A stretch of DNA of 25,437 nucleotides from Limiplasma sp964416065 (GCA_964416065.1 CAYQCL010000030.1:1-25437), one strand, 5' to 3'. Shown: positions 1-7,663, counted from the first letter of the stretch. Notes: generated by a model from the letters alone, not told the origin. A program made the numbers and translations.

Positions 1-89
1 ATACTAAATGCAACTTCTAAACGCTACTGTTGCTTTTACTTTGGAAATTTACTCGGCTTTTCCGCCACGTCTCCAAGCTTTCCAAACCC

Positions 90-119
90 TTGACAATCAA
101 CGGATTCCCCGTGTATAAT
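90..119 (+). promoter_or_regulatory. Sigma-A promoter of hisS
   Basis: A perfect -35 TTGACA lies at 90-95 and a perfect -10 TATAAT at 114-119, with an 18-base spacer. Transcription should start near 126, about 40 bases before the hisS start codon. The first 89 bases of the window hold no gene or structure that I can support. Confidence 0.85.
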
Positions 120-127
120 TTAATTAT

Positions 128-144
128 CTGTGACCATTTCACAG
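128..144 (+). promoter_or_regulatory. Inverted repeat at the hisS transcription start
   Basis: CTGTGA (128-133) and TCACAG (139-144) form a perfect 6-base inverted repeat around a 5-base centre, placed at or just after the predicted transcription start. It could be an operator for a dimeric regulator or a small hairpin in the 5' leader. The half-sites resemble a CRP-type TGTGA/TCACA site but the gap is one base too short. Function is inference. Confidence 0.4.
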
Positions 145-167
145 AGTTCATGACGAGGTGAATCGCA

Positions 168-1469
168 ATGCTGTGCAAGGTACTTAAGGGAATGAAGGAT
201 GTGCTGCCCTCAGAAAGCGCCCGTTGGAGAGCGCTGGAGCGCGAAATGCGCAGGGCGGCGCTTTTAAATGGATACCGCGAGATTCGCACCCCCGTGGTGG
301 AGCATACGGAGCTTTTCGCGCGCTCCGCCGGCGAGAGCAGCGACGTGGTTCGGAAGGAAATGTACACCTTTATGGATAAGGGGGAGCGTAGCGTAACGCT
401 CAAGCCCGAGAGCACGGCCGGTACCGTGCGCGCCTTTTTGGAGAGCGGCTTGTATGCACAGGCCCTTCCGATAAAAATGTATTATTTGAACGCGCCGCAT
501 TTTCGCTATGAGGCGCCACAATCCGGTCGCCTCAGAGAGCACCATCAGTTTGGAATGGAGTGTTTCGGCGCGGCAAAGCCCTCGGCGGACGCGGAATTGA
601 TCGTCCTGGTGGTCAGGTTGCTGGAAAGCTTTGGGCTTCAGAACCTGAGCGTTCGGATCAATTCCATCGGATGTCCCAACTGCCGCCCCGCCTATCAGCA
701 GAAATTCCGCATTTATTTGAACCAAAAGAAGGAGTATCTCTGCAAGGCCTGTCAGGAGCGCGCGCAGATCAATCCGATGCGCACCCTGGACTGCAAGGAG
801 CCTACCTGCAAGGAAGCGTTGATGGACGCACCGGTCATGCTGGACAATCTATGCGATGACTGTTGCGAGCATTTTGCGCTTTTGCAGAAATACCTTGAGG
901 AGGCGGGCATTTCTTATACGGTGGACGCGCGGATCGTCCGAGGTCTGGACTACTATACAAAGACGGTGTTTGAGGTCATTACCTCGACGCCGAATGGAGA
1001 ATTGACCGTTTGCGGCGGGGGGCGTTACGACGGCCTTGTGGAAGAGCTGGGCGGTCCCTCCATTCCTAGCGTGGGCTTCGGTATGGGCATTGAGCGTGTA
1101 CTGATGCTGCTGGATGAACTGGAGGAGGGGAAGTGCAGGCTTCAGATCGAGGACGAAACACCCGAGGTGTTTGTCGCCTGTCTCAATCAGTCGCTTTCCA
1201 CGCAGGCGTTTTCTCTGACGCAGCGCTTCCGTGCCTCAGGGCTGCGCGCTGAGATGGATCATCAGGGCAGAAGCCTGAAGGCTCAATTTAAGTATGCCGA
1301 CAAGCTTGGCGCAAAGGTTGTGGCGATCCTTGGCGATGACGAGCTCGCCAAGGGCGTTGTCAAGCTTCGCAATATGACCACCAAGGAAGAATGGGAGGCG
1401 CCTCTTGATAACGCGCCCGAGGTGTTAGTTAACCCGCCGGTAACCCTACGGGGCTCAGACTGTCAATAA
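168..1469 (+). CDS. hisS: Histidyl-tRNA synthetase
   Basis: This class II aminoacyl-tRNA synthetase charges tRNA-His with histidine in the cytoplasm. The 433-residue length is normal for bacterial HisRS. Motif 2 lies at about residues 112-134 (FRYE..., GRLREHHQFGMECFG), the HisRS-specific histidine-binding motif RGLDYYTKTVFE at about 258-269, and motif 3 with the GFGMGIERV core at about 303-312. The C-terminal part (about 330-420) fits the anticodon-binding domain. The insertion domain carries four cysteine pairs (CPNC, CKAC, CKEPTC, CDDC), a pattern common in Firmicutes HisRS that suggests a metal site. The ATG at 168 is preceded by GAGGTG at 155-160 with 7 bases of spacing. A tRNA-His gene is also present in this window (20411-20486). 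aspS follows, as in Bacillus, but after a 199-base gap. Confidence 0.97.
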   Translation: MLCKVLKGMKDVLPSESARWRALEREMRRAALLNGYREIRTPVVEHTELFARSAGESSDVVRKEMYTFMDKGERSVTLKPESTAGTVRAFLESGLYAQALPIKMYYLNAPHFRYEAPQSGRLREHHQFGMECFGAAKPSADAELIVLVVRLLESFGLQNLSVRINSIGCPNCRPAYQQKFRIYLNQKKEYLCKACQERAQINPMRTLDCKEPTCKEALMDAPVMLDNLCDDCCEHFALLQKYLEEAGISYTVDARIVRGLDYYTKTVFEVITSTPNGELTVCGGGRYDGLVEELGGPSIPSVGFGMGIERVLMLLDELEEGKCRLQIEDETPEVFVACLNQSLSTQAFSLTQRFRASGLRAEMDHQGRSLKAQFKYADKLGAKVVAILGDDELAKGVVKLRNMTTKEEWEAPLDNAPEVLVNPPVTLRGSDCQ

Positions 1470-1668
1470 AGCCCGTGGATGCGCAAAGAACCGTATCCAG
1501 GCGGGGCCGGTGCGTCTCTCACTTGAAAACACTGCGTCGTATGGCTTTGGGACTTTGTCTCAAGTCTCGGCAGGTGCATAACGCCCTTTCCCCGTGCTTT
1601 GTCAACACATGAGCCCTTCGGGACTATGCCCCTTTTTGGTTTTTGTAATTCAAAGGAGGAAGTATTCC
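1470..1668 (+). other. hisS-aspS intergenic leader without a recognisable T-box
   Basis: The 199 non-coding bases before aspS contain short pairings, for example AGCCC/GGACT closing a C(UUCG)G tetraloop at about 1612-1625, followed by a short T-rich stretch (1633-1644). I looked for the conserved T-box antiterminator core (AGGGTGGNACCGCG) and did not find it. A weak -35/-10 pair (TTGTCT at 1555, CATAAC at 1577) is not strong enough to call. The length suggests a regulatory leader, but its type is unknown. Confidence 0.35.
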
Positions 1669-3441
1669 ATGAACAATCGCACTCATATGTGTGGGGAGGT
1701 AACCGCCAAGGAAGCGGATCAATCAGTCATTCTTAAGGGCTGGGTTCAGCGCTCGCGCAATCTGGGCGGCATTGTCTTTATCTGGCTTCGCGACCGCACG
1801 GGTATCGTGCAGGTGGTCTTTGACGGTGCGAATATCAGTCCCGAGCTCTTGAAGCTGGGCGAGTCCCTGCATAGCGAATATGTGCTTGAGGTGCATGGTA
1901 AGGTGCGGATGCGCGCACCGGAAGCCGTCAACAAGAAGCTCAAAACCGGCGAGATTGAGGTCGCGGTCGAAAGTGCGGTAATTCTCAACGCCAGCAAGAC
2001 GCCCCCGATCTATATTGAGGACGACACCAAGGAGCAGGAGATGCTGCGCCTCAAATATCGCTACCTTGATCTGCGCCGTCCTAGCATGCAGAATATGCTG
2101 CTTTTCAGGCATAAGGTCGTCAAGCTTCTGCGCGATTACATGGACGAGCAGGGCTTTATCGAGGTGGAAACGCCTATTTTGAGCAAATCCACCCCCGAGG
2201 GTGCTCGCGACTATCTTGTGCCCGCGCGAGTAAAGCCCGGTACCTTCTACGCATTGCCACAAAGTCCGCAGATCTATAAGCAGCTTTTGATGCTCGCGGG
2301 GTTGGATAAGTATTACCAGGTAGCGCGCTGCTTCCGCGATGAGGACGGACGCGCGGATCGCCAGCCCGAGTTTACCCAATTTGATATGGAAATGAGCTTC
2401 ATCGACCCTGAGGATATCCAGACGGTGGTCGAGGGCGCCTATGCGCATGTCTTCAAGGAACTGATGCATATTGAGCTGGAGCTTCCGCTACGCCGTATCA
2501 CTTGGCGTGACGCGATGGCGCGCTATGGCAGCGACAAGCCTGACACCCGCTTTGACATGGAGATTCAGGACGTGGGGAAGACGGTCGCTGGATGCGGCTT
2601 TAAGGTCTTTGAGGAAGCACTTGCCGCAGGAAACACCGTGTGCGCGGTTAAGGCGGAAAACGCGAGCCACTTCAGCCGCAAGGAATTGGACGCTCTCGGT
2701 GAATTTGTAAAAACCTACCACGTTAAGGGCCTTGCATGGGCTGTTCTGAATGAGGATGGCTCCATACGCTCCAGCTTTGCCAAGGCTATGCAGGGCGACA
2801 GCATGCAAAAGCTGATCGAGCGAATGGATGCGAAGGTCGGCGACGCGATTTTTGTCATCGCGGATAAGAAATATGTGGCGCTGACTGCCATGGGTCAGTT
2901 GCGTCTGCGGCTGGGCAAGCAGATTGGACTCATTGACGAGTCTCGTTATGACCTGCTTTGGGTGACGGAATTCCCGCTGCTTGAGTGGAGCGATGAGGAA
3001 AACCGTTTCCTGGCGATGCATCACCCCTTCACCAATGTGATGGAGGAGGATATTCCCTTGATGGATACGGACCCCGGCGCGGTGCGCGCCAAGGCCTATG
3101 ATCTCGTGATGAACGGTCTGGAAATGGGAAGCGGCTCCATCCGTATTCACCAGAGCGAGGTGCAGGAGAAGATGTTCAAGCTCCTGGGCTTCACGCAGGA
3201 ACAGGCATGGGAGCAGTTCGGCTTTTTGCTTGGCGCGTTCCAGTATGGCACGCCCCCACATGGCGGATTTGCCTTTGGCGTTGACCGTATGGTAATGGTT
3301 TTGAGCGGAGCTGACAGTCTGCGCGATGTCCTCGCCTTCCCCAAGATTCAAAATGGCACCTGTCTGATGATGGATACGCCATCCGCCGTCCAGCCTAAGC
3401 AGTTGGATGAGCTTAAGATCAAATGCGTGACGGAAGCGTAA
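1669..3441 (+). CDS. aspS: Aspartyl-tRNA synthetase, bacterial type
   Basis: This enzyme charges tRNA-Asp with aspartate. The 590-residue protein has the bacterial layout: an N-terminal OB-fold anticodon-binding domain (about 1-110), the class II catalytic core, and an inserted GAD domain (about 285-410). Motif 1 lies around residues 162-184 (GFIEVETPILSKSTPEGARD), motif 2 is FRDEDGRADRQPEFTQFD at about 222-239, and motif 3 contains GGFAFGVDRMVMVLSG near residues 535-550. The ATG at 1669 was chosen because AAAGGAGGA lies at 1652-1660 with suitable spacing. An in-frame upstream start at 1594 would add 25 residues with no match to the family. Whether it also charges tRNA-Asn cannot be told from this sequence. 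Confidence 0.97.
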   Translation: MNNRTHMCGEVTAKEADQSVILKGWVQRSRNLGGIVFIWLRDRTGIVQVVFDGANISPELLKLGESLHSEYVLEVHGKVRMRAPEAVNKKLKTGEIEVAVESAVILNASKTPPIYIEDDTKEQEMLRLKYRYLDLRRPSMQNMLLFRHKVVKLLRDYMDEQGFIEVETPILSKSTPEGARDYLVPARVKPGTFYALPQSPQIYKQLLMLAGLDKYYQVARCFRDEDGRADRQPEFTQFDMEMSFIDPEDIQTVVEGAYAHVFKELMHIELELPLRRITWRDAMARYGSDKPDTRFDMEIQDVGKTVAGCGFKVFEEALAAGNTVCAVKAENASHFSRKELDALGEFVKTYHVKGLAWAVLNEDGSIRSSFAKAMQGDSMQKLIERMDAKVGDAIFVIADKKYVALTAMGQLRLRLGKQIGLIDESRYDLLWVTEFPLLEWSDEENRFLAMHHPFTNVMEEDIPLMDTDPGAVRAKAYDLVMNGLEMGSGSIRIHQSEVQEKMFKLLGFTQEQAWEQFGFLLGAFQYGTPPHGGFAFGVDRMVMVLSGADSLRDVLAFPKIQNGTCLMMDTPSAVQPKQLDELKIKCVTEA

Positions 3442-3452
3442 CAAATTCCGCT

Positions 3453-3469
3453 AGCTTGATTGTCAAGCT
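3453..3469 (+). promoter_or_regulatory. Inverted repeat overlapping the asp23 -35 box
   Basis: AGCTTGA (3453-3459) and TCAAGCT (3463-3469) form a perfect 7-base inverted repeat with a 3-base centre. It overlaps the -35 hexamer of the asp23 promoter. There is no T-run after it, so it is a poor terminator for aspS and a better candidate operator. The binding protein is unknown. Confidence 0.4.
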
Positions 3470-3488
3470 GTGCAATATCTGGTATACT
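3460..3488 (+). promoter_or_regulatory. Sigma-A promoter of the asp23-nusB-folD operon
   Basis: The -35 TTGTCA (3460-3465) and -10 TATACT (3483-3488) are separated by 17 bases, each one mismatch from consensus. It lies 58 bases before the Asp23 start and is the only strong promoter seen before a run of same-strand genes reaching thiI. Confidence 0.75.
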
Positions 3489-3545
3489 AAGAATGGCTTC
3501 ACGCATTGACGGGCCGGTTGGTCCAATCCATAGGAGGTGTGGAAT

Positions 3546-4157
3546 ATGTCCACCAAAAAGGATAATTTGCCTCTGACCCTGGATCAGGATAACGAATCCA
3601 CAGGGACGATCACATATGCCAACGAGGTCATCGCTATCATCGCCGGCGTAGCGGCCAACGAGGTCGAGGGCGTGGCGGGCATGTGCTCAGGCGGCGGCAT
3701 CACGGATGTCTTTGGCCGCAACAAGAATATCACCAAGGGTGTGAAGGTGGAGTTAGGCACAGAAGAAGCCGCCGTCGATATCTATCTGATTATCGAATAC
3801 GGTACTCCAATCCAGACCGCCGCCTCCAATGTGCAGGAGAATGTCCGCAAGGCCATCGAATCCATGACGGGGCTACATGTGGTACGTGTGGATGTCCATG
3901 TGCAGGGCGTCAGCTTTGAGAAGGAGCAGAAGGAGGCCCTCGAGGGGCTTGAATCCTTCAAGGGCATTGAGGCCGAGCACAAGCCCGAGGAGCCCACCAA
4001 GCCCACAGAGCCTGTGCATGTGGAGTTTGAGGGCGAGCCCACGCCGGCCGAGGCCCATGAGCCCAACCCCGCCGAGGAAGAGGTTCTGGAAAAGGCGGCG
4101 GAAGAGCCCGAAACAACGAATGACGATGAGCGAATCGATGAATCGTCCGAGGAATAA
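3546..4157 (+). CDS. Asp23/Gls24 family envelope stress protein
   Basis: This is a soluble Asp23 (alkaline shock protein 23)-type protein; in staphylococci such proteins sit under the membrane and are anchored by AmaP, and the B. subtilis counterpart at this locus is YqhY. Residues about 15-120 hold the Asp23 fold (ITYANEVIAIIAGVAANEVEGVAGM, with the GV.VE...A.D.YL..EYG core and the N.R..IE.MTGL.V..VDV end). The last 80 residues form an acidic, proline-rich, probably disordered tail. The protein has 203 residues. ATG 3546 was chosen over GTG 3537, because the GTG overlaps the AGGAGG at 3532-3537. AmaP-like and DUF2273 genes follow directly, which supports a membrane-associated Asp23 complex. 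Confidence 0.9.
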   Translation: MSTKKDNLPLTLDQDNESTGTITYANEVIAIIAGVAANEVEGVAGMCSGGGITDVFGRNKNITKGVKVELGTEEAAVDIYLIIEYGTPIQTAASNVQENVRKAIESMTGLHVVRVDVHVQGVSFEKEQKEALEGLESFKGIEAEHKPEEPTKPTEPVHVEFEGEPTPAEAHEPNPAEEEVLEKAAEEPETTNDDERIDESSEE

Positions 4158-4211
4158 AAGCAATACCTGCCTGCCGCTTTGCATATGCTGAGCGTTAGCA
4201 GGCATTGCTTT
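4157..4211 (+). terminator. Long stem-loop between asp23 and amaP
   Basis: AAAGCAAT-A-CCTGC (4157-4170) pairs with GCAGG-C-ATTGCTTT (4198-4211) with one mismatch. Inside, CGCT (4175-4178) pairs with AGCG (4191-4194), enclosing the palindrome GCATATGC. The structure begins on the last base of the asp23 stop codon and is followed only by CGTTTG, so termination would be partial at best. It could set the ratio of asp23 to downstream mRNA, or protect the 3' end of asp23. Confidence 0.5.
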
Positions 4212-4243
4212 CGTTTGACTATGAAGCGAAGGAGGTTTGTGGT

Positions 4244-5098
4244 ATGCGTATCAGGTTTTGGAATCGGATTTTATCCGCGCTTGCGGGGCTTTTGATCGCT
4301 TTGGTTGCGATCGGCCTGTTTGTGTTCGGCATCGGCGTTTTTCCCGTAAAGATGGCTTTGTCCTTTTTTGAGGGACCGTTTGAACTGTGGCAGCGAGCTG
4401 TGATGGTCGTGGTTTCTCTCGTGCTTTTTGGGCTGGGGGTGCATGGTATTTCGCTTCTGTTCCGGCGCGGACGTGAAAAGGACTTTATCATTCAGCATAC
4501 GGAATTCGGCGATATGAGCATTTCGATGAAGGCCATGGAGAGCATGGTCAACAAGTGTGTTGACGCGCATCAGGAGCTGTCCGTGACCTCTACGCGAATC
4601 CATCACGGTCGTGAAGGCGTCGTCGTGGATATCAAGATCATGCTCGCCAGCGGCGTCAACATTCCGCTGACGGTCAACGCCCTGCAAAAGCAAATCAAGC
4701 AGTATATCACCTCGTGCAGCGGGGTCGAAGTACAGCAGGTTCGTGTGATGGTGGAAACAGACTCAACACGCTTGACAGCCCCCGCAGCGATCGAAATTCC
4801 GGCTCAGGAAGAGAAAAAAACCGAACCTGGCGTCATAGCGGATCGTCAGCATATGGAGGAGCCTGCTGTGGCCGATATGCAGAAGGCTGAAACACCGGCA
4901 TTCCAGGAAGAGCCTGTTTTCGATGCGACGTCTCAGACAGTGGAGCGCGTTGACGCAGACGAGAATGTCGAGCTTGAAACGGATGCGACCTCTGAAAACG
5001 ATGAGATCGGCGAGTCGGCCTCGCTTGCGCGTGATGAGGACGGGGTCGCGGAGTTTGAAGTGAAATCCGATGGGTATGGCGAAGGAGAGGATGCTTGA
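4244..5098 (+). CDS. amaP: AmaP-like alkaline shock membrane anchor protein
   Basis: AmaP-type proteins anchor Asp23 to the membrane. Two hydrophobic helices lie at about residues 9-31 and 50-72, joined by a short loop, followed by an Asp23-like domain at about 82-170 (SISMKAMESMVNKCVD ... GVVVDIKIMLASGVNIPL ... SGVEVQQVRVMVE). The final 110 or so residues are acidic and low in complexity, which makes this 284-residue protein much longer than the roughly 180-residue staphylococcal AmaP. The ATG at 4244 follows AAGGAGG (4229-4235) by 8 bases; an earlier in-frame TTG lies within the upstream hairpin and was rejected. The stop overlaps the next start (TGATG), showing translational coupling to the DUF2273 gene. 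Confidence 0.85.
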   Translation: MRIRFWNRILSALAGLLIALVAIGLFVFGIGVFPVKMALSFFEGPFELWQRAVMVVVSLVLFGLGVHGISLLFRRGREKDFIIQHTEFGDMSISMKAMESMVNKCVDAHQELSVTSTRIHHGREGVVVDIKIMLASGVNIPLTVNALQKQIKQYITSCSGVEVQQVRVMVETDSTRLTAPAAIEIPAQEEKKTEPGVIADRQHMEEPAVADMQKAETPAFQEEPVFDATSQTVERVDADENVELETDATSENDEIGESASLARDEDGVAEFEVKSDGYGEGEDA

Positions 5099-5328
5099 TG
5101 GAACATCAGAAGGAACCGTTTTTTCCAAAGATAGGGACGCCGATTTGCGGCATCCTGATGGGAATCGCGGGCGCGGTCATTGCGCTGATGTTGTTGTTCC
5201 TTGGCTTTTGGCGCACCCTGTTTGTGACGTTGCTGTTTGCTGCGGGCTATTTCATTGGCGCGTGCGGCAATAAAACGGAGCATATAAAGCGGTGGATCAA
5301 TCGGCTCTTTCCGCCGAAGGGTGAATAA
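5098..5328 (+). CDS. DUF2273 family small membrane protein
   Basis: This 76-residue protein has two hydrophobic stretches (about 13-35 and 39-56) and a basic, hydrophilic C-terminus. Small proteins of this kind (DUF2273) are regularly found next to Asp23 and AmaP genes in Firmicutes, and its position between amaP and nusB fits. The molecular role is not known; a part in the membrane-bound Asp23 assembly is inferred from context. The ATG at 5098 overlaps the amaP stop codon (TGATG); a ribosome site (AAGGAGAGG) ends about 8 bases upstream. Confidence 0.8.
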   Translation: MEHQKEPFFPKIGTPICGILMGIAGAVIALMLLFLGFWRTLFVTLLFAAGYFIGACGNKTEHIKRWINRLFPPKGE

Positions 5329-5370
5329 GGGATCACAAATGAAACTTTCAGAAACGGAGTGTTGAATACA

Positions 5371-5820
5371 ATGGCGCGTTCGATTGCCAGACAGGCTGCC
5401 ATGCAGCTCTTGTATGAACGCCTGTCGGGTGGAGAGGCTGATGATGAATCGCTCGATCTGGTTTATGAGCAGCTATCCATGGCGCAGCCGGAGGGCGGTG
5501 GCATGCTCAGGCCCAGCAAGGATGAACTGGTTTATATCCAGGATTTGCTTAATGGTGTGAGAACCTATGAAGGGGAATTGGACGAAAGCATTGAAAAGCA
5601 CAGCACGGGCCAATGGACTCTGAGCCGTGTCCCACATGTGGATTTGAGTATTTTGCGACTGGCCGCGTATGAGATGTATCACCGCAAGGATGTGCCAGAC
5701 AGTGTCGCGATCAGTGAAGCGATGAGCATGGCGGATCGGTACAGTGAACCCAAGAGCAGCCGCTATATTAACGGCGTGCTCGGAGCCATGGAGCGCGAAA
5801 AGCGTGAATCCGGAGAATGA
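5371..5820 (+). CDS. nusB: Transcription antitermination protein NusB
   Basis: NusB binds boxA RNA together with NusE (ribosomal protein S10) and supports antitermination in rRNA operons. The 149-residue length and all-helical pattern match the family. The N-terminal ARSIARQAAMQLLYE segment holds the expected basic boxA-binding helix. The central and C-terminal signatures W.L.R...VDLSILRLAAYEM and VAISEAMSMADRYSEPKSSRYINGVLG are typical. The ATG at 5371 gives the usual MARSIAR start; GGAG at 5356-5359 lies 11 bases away, slightly long. An in-frame GTG at 5359 overlaps that site and was rejected. The asp23-nusB-folD order is conserved with Bacillus (yqhY-nusB-folD). Confidence 0.96.
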   Translation: MARSIARQAAMQLLYERLSGGEADDESLDLVYEQLSMAQPEGGGMLRPSKDELVYIQDLLNGVRTYEGELDESIEKHSTGQWTLSRVPHVDLSILRLAAYEMYHRKDVPDSVAISEAMSMADRYSEPKSSRYINGVLGAMEREKRESGE

Positions 5821-5832
5821 GGGTCTTTCCAT

Positions 5833-6792
5833 ATGCACGTCACATTGGGATTTGACACCAGCTGTTATACCACGTCTGCGGCCGTCGCCGGCGAAAACGG
5901 CGAGATCATAGCCGCCTCGCGCATGCTTTTACCCGTCGCAAAGGGACAGCGCGGCCTTCGCCAAAGCGAGGCCGTTTTTGCGCATGTACGACAAATGCCG
6001 CAGGTAATGGACGGGCTTAAGGAGGCGCTGACAGGGAACGAGATCGTGGCGGTCTGTGCGTCGGCCAAGCCGCGCGATGGCGAGGAGAGTTACATGCCTG
6101 TCTTCACCGTCGGTCTCGGCTACGCGCGTGTGCTGGCGGACGCGTTAGGAGTGCCGCTATATCAGACATCGCATCAGCAGGGGCATATCGCGGCGGGGCT
6201 GATCGGCAGCATGCCGCCAAAGGGGTCTTTCATAGCGCTGCATCTGAGCGGCGGGACGACGGAGCTGCTTTACTGTGACAACGGACGTCTTGCGCTGCTG
6301 GGCGGCTCGGCGGATTTGCACGCGGGACAGTTGGTCGATCGCGTAGGCGTTGCGCTGCAACTCTCCTTTCCGGCGGGGTCGCAGCTAGAGGCGCTGGCGG
6401 CGGAGTGTGAGGAGCCGGTAACGGCGGTTTTGCCCGTCAGCATAGAAAGGGATGGCGTGACATGCCATCTCTCTGGCGTGGAAACGAAAACTCAGCAGCT
6501 CATTCGAGAGGGAAGCTACTCGCGGGAGCGCATCGCCGCCGAGGTTTATGACGTACTCGCGCGAAGCGTCGCGCGAATGCTTTCGGGCGCTGCCCAAAAA
6601 ACGGGCGCCAGGGAAGCGCTGATCGTTGGGGGCGTCGCCTCATCCACGCGTCTGAGACGGCTTATCGGGGAACGCTTAAAAAAGCAGCGCATACCGCTTA
6701 AGCTTCTGTTCGGACAGCCGCAGTACAGCGCGGATAACGCGGCGGGGGTAGCCATGATCGGAATGCAAAAATATCTTGAGCAACAGAAATAG
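5833..6792 (+). CDS. TsaD-like (Kae1/Qri7 fold) paralogue, peptidase M22-like
   Basis: The 319-residue protein belongs to the ASKHA-fold family of TsaD, the enzyme that makes N6-threonylcarbamoyladenosine on tRNA. It keeps the metal-binding HxxxH (SHQQGH, His114 and His118), the nucleotide-binding LHLSGGTTELL (about 135-145), a VGGVASSTRLR motif (265-275) and the late aspartate in SADNAAGVAMIG (Asp301). The N-terminal motif differs from true TsaD: DTSCYTTSAAV where TsaD has DTSCDET. That change marks a separate paralogue group which, from memory, is common in Clostridia, so I do not assign tsaD. It starts 12 bases after nusB with GAGGG at 5819-5823, and folD follows after 11 bases. A true tsaD would be expected elsewhere in the genome. 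Confidence 0.8.
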   Translation: MHVTLGFDTSCYTTSAAVAGENGEIIAASRMLLPVAKGQRGLRQSEAVFAHVRQMPQVMDGLKEALTGNEIVAVCASAKPRDGEESYMPVFTVGLGYARVLADALGVPLYQTSHQQGHIAAGLIGSMPPKGSFIALHLSGGTTELLYCDNGRLALLGGSADLHAGQLVDRVGVALQLSFPAGSQLEALAAECEEPVTAVLPVSIERDGVTCHLSGVETKTQQLIREGSYSRERIAAEVYDVLARSVARMLSGAAQKTGAREALIVGGVASSTRLRRLIGERLKKQRIPLKLLFGQPQYSADNAAGVAMIGMQKYLEQQK

Positions 6793-6803
6793 GGAGGGTT
6801 TCC

Positions 6804-7658
6804 ATGCCGGCAAAGCTGCTTGATGGAAAGCAAATGGCCCTTGAGATGGAGGAAGAGCTGAAGGCGCGAGTGGACGCGCTTCGAGAAAAGGGGTATGTTC
6901 CGGGACTGACCGTAATTCTCGTTGGAGACGATCCTGCCAGCCAGACCTATGTGAGCAACAAAGAGAAAGCGTGCGCGCGGCTCGGAATCCATTCCGCCAC
7001 GCTGCGCATGCCTGAGGACACGACGCAAGAGGAGCTTGAGAGAGCGATTTGTGAAGCGAATGACGATTCCGCCGTCAACGGGATTCTGGTTCAGCTTCCC
7101 TTGCCCAAGCGTCTGGATGAGGACCGCGCGCTTTCGCTGATCCTGCCGCAAAAGGATGTGGACGGTTTCCATGATATCAACGCGGGAAGACTTTCGCGTG
7201 GTTTGGACTGTGTAGTGGCCTGTACGCCAAAGGGCGCGCTTCATATGCTCAAACGGGCCGGTATCCCTATTGCGGGAAAGGAGGCCGTCGTCGTTGGACG
7301 AAGCAACATTGTTGGAAAGCCGATGGCGCTGCTTTTGCTTAGGGAAAACGCGACCGTTACGGTCTGTCACAGCCGGACGGCAGACCTGGCCGCTCATACG
7401 CGCCGCGCGGATATCTTGGTCGCTGCTGTTGGAAAGCCTCGTTTTATCACGGCGGACATGGTCAAAGAGGGCGCTGTGGTGATTGATGTGGGTATCAATC
7501 GAGTGGATGGTAAGCTATGCGGCGATGTGGACTTTGAGCCGATCGCGCGTAAAGCGTCCTATATTACGCCGGTTCCCGGCGGCGTCGGCAAAATGACCAT
7601 CGCGATGCTGATGGATAATACCGTCGCGGCGGCGGAGAAGGCGGCGCAAACGCTTTGA
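6804..7658 (+). CDS. folD: Bifunctional methylenetetrahydrofolate dehydrogenase/cyclohydrolase
   Basis: FolD converts 5,10-methylene-THF to 10-formyl-THF in two steps, supplying one-carbon units for purines and formyl-Met-tRNA. The 284-residue length is typical. Catalytic-domain residues are visible: Tyr49 and Lys53 in QTYVSNKEKAC, Gln97 in GILVQLPLP, and Asp120 in KDVDGFH. The NADP-binding domain has VVVGRSNIVGKPMALLL (about 163-179), and the C-terminal signature PVPGGVGKMTIAML is intact. The ribosome site AGGGAGGG overlaps the stop of the TsaD-like gene, and ATG 6804 follows at 5 bases. The position before xseA matches Bacillus. Confidence 0.97.
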   Translation: MPAKLLDGKQMALEMEEELKARVDALREKGYVPGLTVILVGDDPASQTYVSNKEKACARLGIHSATLRMPEDTTQEELERAICEANDDSAVNGILVQLPLPKRLDEDRALSLILPQKDVDGFHDINAGRLSRGLDCVVACTPKGALHMLKRAGIPIAGKEAVVVGRSNIVGKPMALLLLRENATVTVCHSRTADLAAHTRRADILVAAVGKPRFITADMVKEGAVVIDVGINRVDGKLCGDVDFEPIARKASYITPVPGGVGKMTIAMLMDNTVAAAEKAAQTL

Positions 7659-7663
7659 GAAGC

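Noticed and set aside
1470..1668. T-box riboswitch before aspS (also considered at 1-167 before hisS)
   Set aside because: The conserved antiterminator core is absent in both leaders, and the hisS leader is far too short.
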